Shown here: piece by piece, positions 63,222 through 64,000 of the stretch
How the letters are laid out: each line of letters opens with the position of its first letter
How positions within the stretch are numbered: position 1 is the first letter of the stretch
Assembly (NCBI RefSeq): GCF_000981385.1
Contig: NZ_LATZ01000129.1
Location: 186,001-250,000, forward strand
Length of the DNA stretch: 64,000 nt
Direction of reading: 5' to 3'
Source: Bacillus sp. SA1-12
GTDB lineage: Bacteria > Bacillota > Bacilli > Bacillales > Bacillaceae
Program-made: the position numbers and the translations under genes
The notes under the pieces: generated by a model
Told to the model about the DNA's origin: nothing
The model's input: only the letters and a program-made list of their open reading frames with translations
Database searches by the model: none

Positions 63222-64000
63222 ATGACAACGAAATATGACATTGTAAAGAAAGAAATTAAATCTAGAATACTTGACGGGACTTTTCAACCATTTCAAAAAA
63301 TACCCTCTGAAAGTGAATTAATGAAGCAGTTCGGTGTTAGTCGTCATACCGTTCGTGCCGCTATTGGTGAACTTGTCAATAAAGGGTGGCTTTATCGAGA
63401 GCAAGGCGCAGGTACATTTTGTGCGGACCGATCGAGTGATGAAAGGTTAAAAAGTGGGGTAAATCAAAGGAATATTGCTATTATTACGACTTTTATTTCA
63501 GATTATATTTTCCCTTCCATTATTAGCGGTGCTGAAGCATATTTGAGTAAACAAGGTTACAATGTTAGTTTATTTAGTACAAATAATGAACATGAGAATG
63601 AGAAAAGGGTCCTAGAAAAAATATTAACCGAACCCTTTGAGGGCGTAATTGTCGAACCTACCAAAAGTGCGATATCTAACCCAAATATCAATTATTATCT
63701 AAATATTGAGCGTTTAAATATACCTTATATTATGGTAAATGCTTATTACGATGAATTAGAGCCTCTGAGTATAACGATGAATGATGAAAAAGGCGGTTTT
63801 ATCCAAACTGAGCACCTTATTAAATTGGGACATACAAATATAGCAGGATTCTTTAAAACCGATGATCTTCAAGGTGTAAAAAGGATGAAGGGGTTTATCA
63901 AAGCACATCGCAACAATGGACTTTCTATTAACCCTAATTTTATTGTGACCTACAATTCAAGTGAAAAAATTACTAAGCCTCTTGAGGAACTTACAAAGCT
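63222..64000 (+). CDS. araR: AraR-type arabinose repressor, 5' part
   Basis: The first 259 codons are in the window. An N-terminal GntR winged helix (KYDIVKKEIKSRILDGTFQPFQKIPSESELMKQFGVSRHTVRAAIGELVNKGWLYREQGAGTF) is fused to a LacI-type sugar-binding domain (NIAIITTFISDYIFPSIISGAEAYLSKQGYNVSLFSTNNEHENEK, EHLIKLGHTNIAGFFKTDD). That GntR-LacI chimera is characteristic of AraR, which represses arabinose genes until L-arabinose binds. GAGGTG lies 7 bases before the ATG. About 100 residues remain beyond the edge (AraR is about 362 residues). AraR-type boxes upstream support autoregulation. Confidence 0.9.
   Translation, partial: MTTKYDIVKKEIKSRILDGTFQPFQKIPSESELMKQFGVSRHTVRAAIGELVNKGWLYREQGAGTFCADRSSDERLKSGVNQRNIAIITTFISDYIFPSIISGAEAYLSKQGYNVSLFSTNNEHENEKRVLEKILTEPFEGVIVEPTKSAISNPNINYYLNIERLNIPYIMVNAYYDELEPLSITMNDEKGGFIQTEHLIKLGHTNIAGFFKTDDLQGVKRMKGFIKAHRNNGLSINPNFIVTYNSSEKITKPLEELTK

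Noticed and set aside
1-64000. CRISPR arrays, tRNA, rRNA, insertion sequences, prophage genes
   Set aside because: No regularly spaced direct repeats, no tRNA- or rRNA-like segments and no transposase or phage structural genes were recognised.

Overview
The window looks like chromosomal DNA of a low-GC, endospore-forming member of the Bacillaceae. The supporting signs are AGGAGG-type ribosome sites with several TTG and GTG starts, a tricistronic GerA-type spore germination operon, CcpA-type cre sites, AraR- and QdoR-like regulators with matching operator boxes, and a WapA-like YD-repeat protein. I see no rRNA, tRNA, CRISPR array or insertion sequence. Two genes are cut by the window edges: a manganese catalase (left) and an AraR-type repressor (right).

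Layout. 1-8.4 kb: Mn-catalase, a GyrI-like protein, a sugar/polyol oxidation cluster (AraC regulator, Gfo/Idh/MocA dehydrogenase, aldo/keto reductase), a phytanoyl-CoA dioxygenase fused to HEAT repeats, a second AraC regulator, a small unknown gene and a DJ-1/PfpI protein. 8.7-12 kb: a PTS IICB permease, nanE and an RpiR regulator, suggesting amino-sugar (ManNAc-type) uptake. 12.2-15.6 kb: GerA/GerB/GerC germinant receptor. 16.2-23 kb: a 1987-residue secreted WapA/Rhs-like protein whose C-terminus looks like a nucleic-acid deaminase toxin, followed by a candidate immunity gene. 23.5-38 kb: a fructan (levan/inulin) utilisation locus with a LytS-type kinase, an AraC-type response regulator, a membrane-anchored binding protein, an ABC importer without its own ATPase, an intracellular GH32 and a giant secreted GH32 with three N-terminal CBM66-like modules plus Big2 and ricin-type lectin domains. 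38.3-40.6 kb: a LysR regulator and a two-gene chromate transporter. 41-42 kb: a formylglycine-generating enzyme, with a DMT permease next to it. 43.4-48.1 kb: HMG-CoA lyase, LysR, acetoacetate CoA-transferase and thiolase, i.e. acetoacetate (ketone body) breakdown to acetyl-CoA. 48.4-52.7 kb: an APH-family phosphotransferase, an AraC/GyrI regulator and a Cys-type sulfatase that is the probable client of the formylglycine enzyme 10 kb away. 52.7-57 kb: a decayed MFS exporter gene, quercetin dioxygenase with its TetR-type repressor, and a cytochrome P450. 57-64 kb: an intracellular GH115 protein, an MBL-fold hydrolase, an Lrp regulator, an MFS permease facing a Crp-family regulator across a 28-bp perfect palindrome, and AraR.

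As a whole this is a plant-material and exopolysaccharide catabolic region (fructan, glucuronoxylan-type substrates, flavonoid, sulfate esters, amino sugars), much of it apparently under carbon catabolite control. Its most unusual element is the deaminase-tipped YD-repeat toxin with an unrecognised downstream immunity candidate. All functional calls are from reading the sequence; no database search was run.
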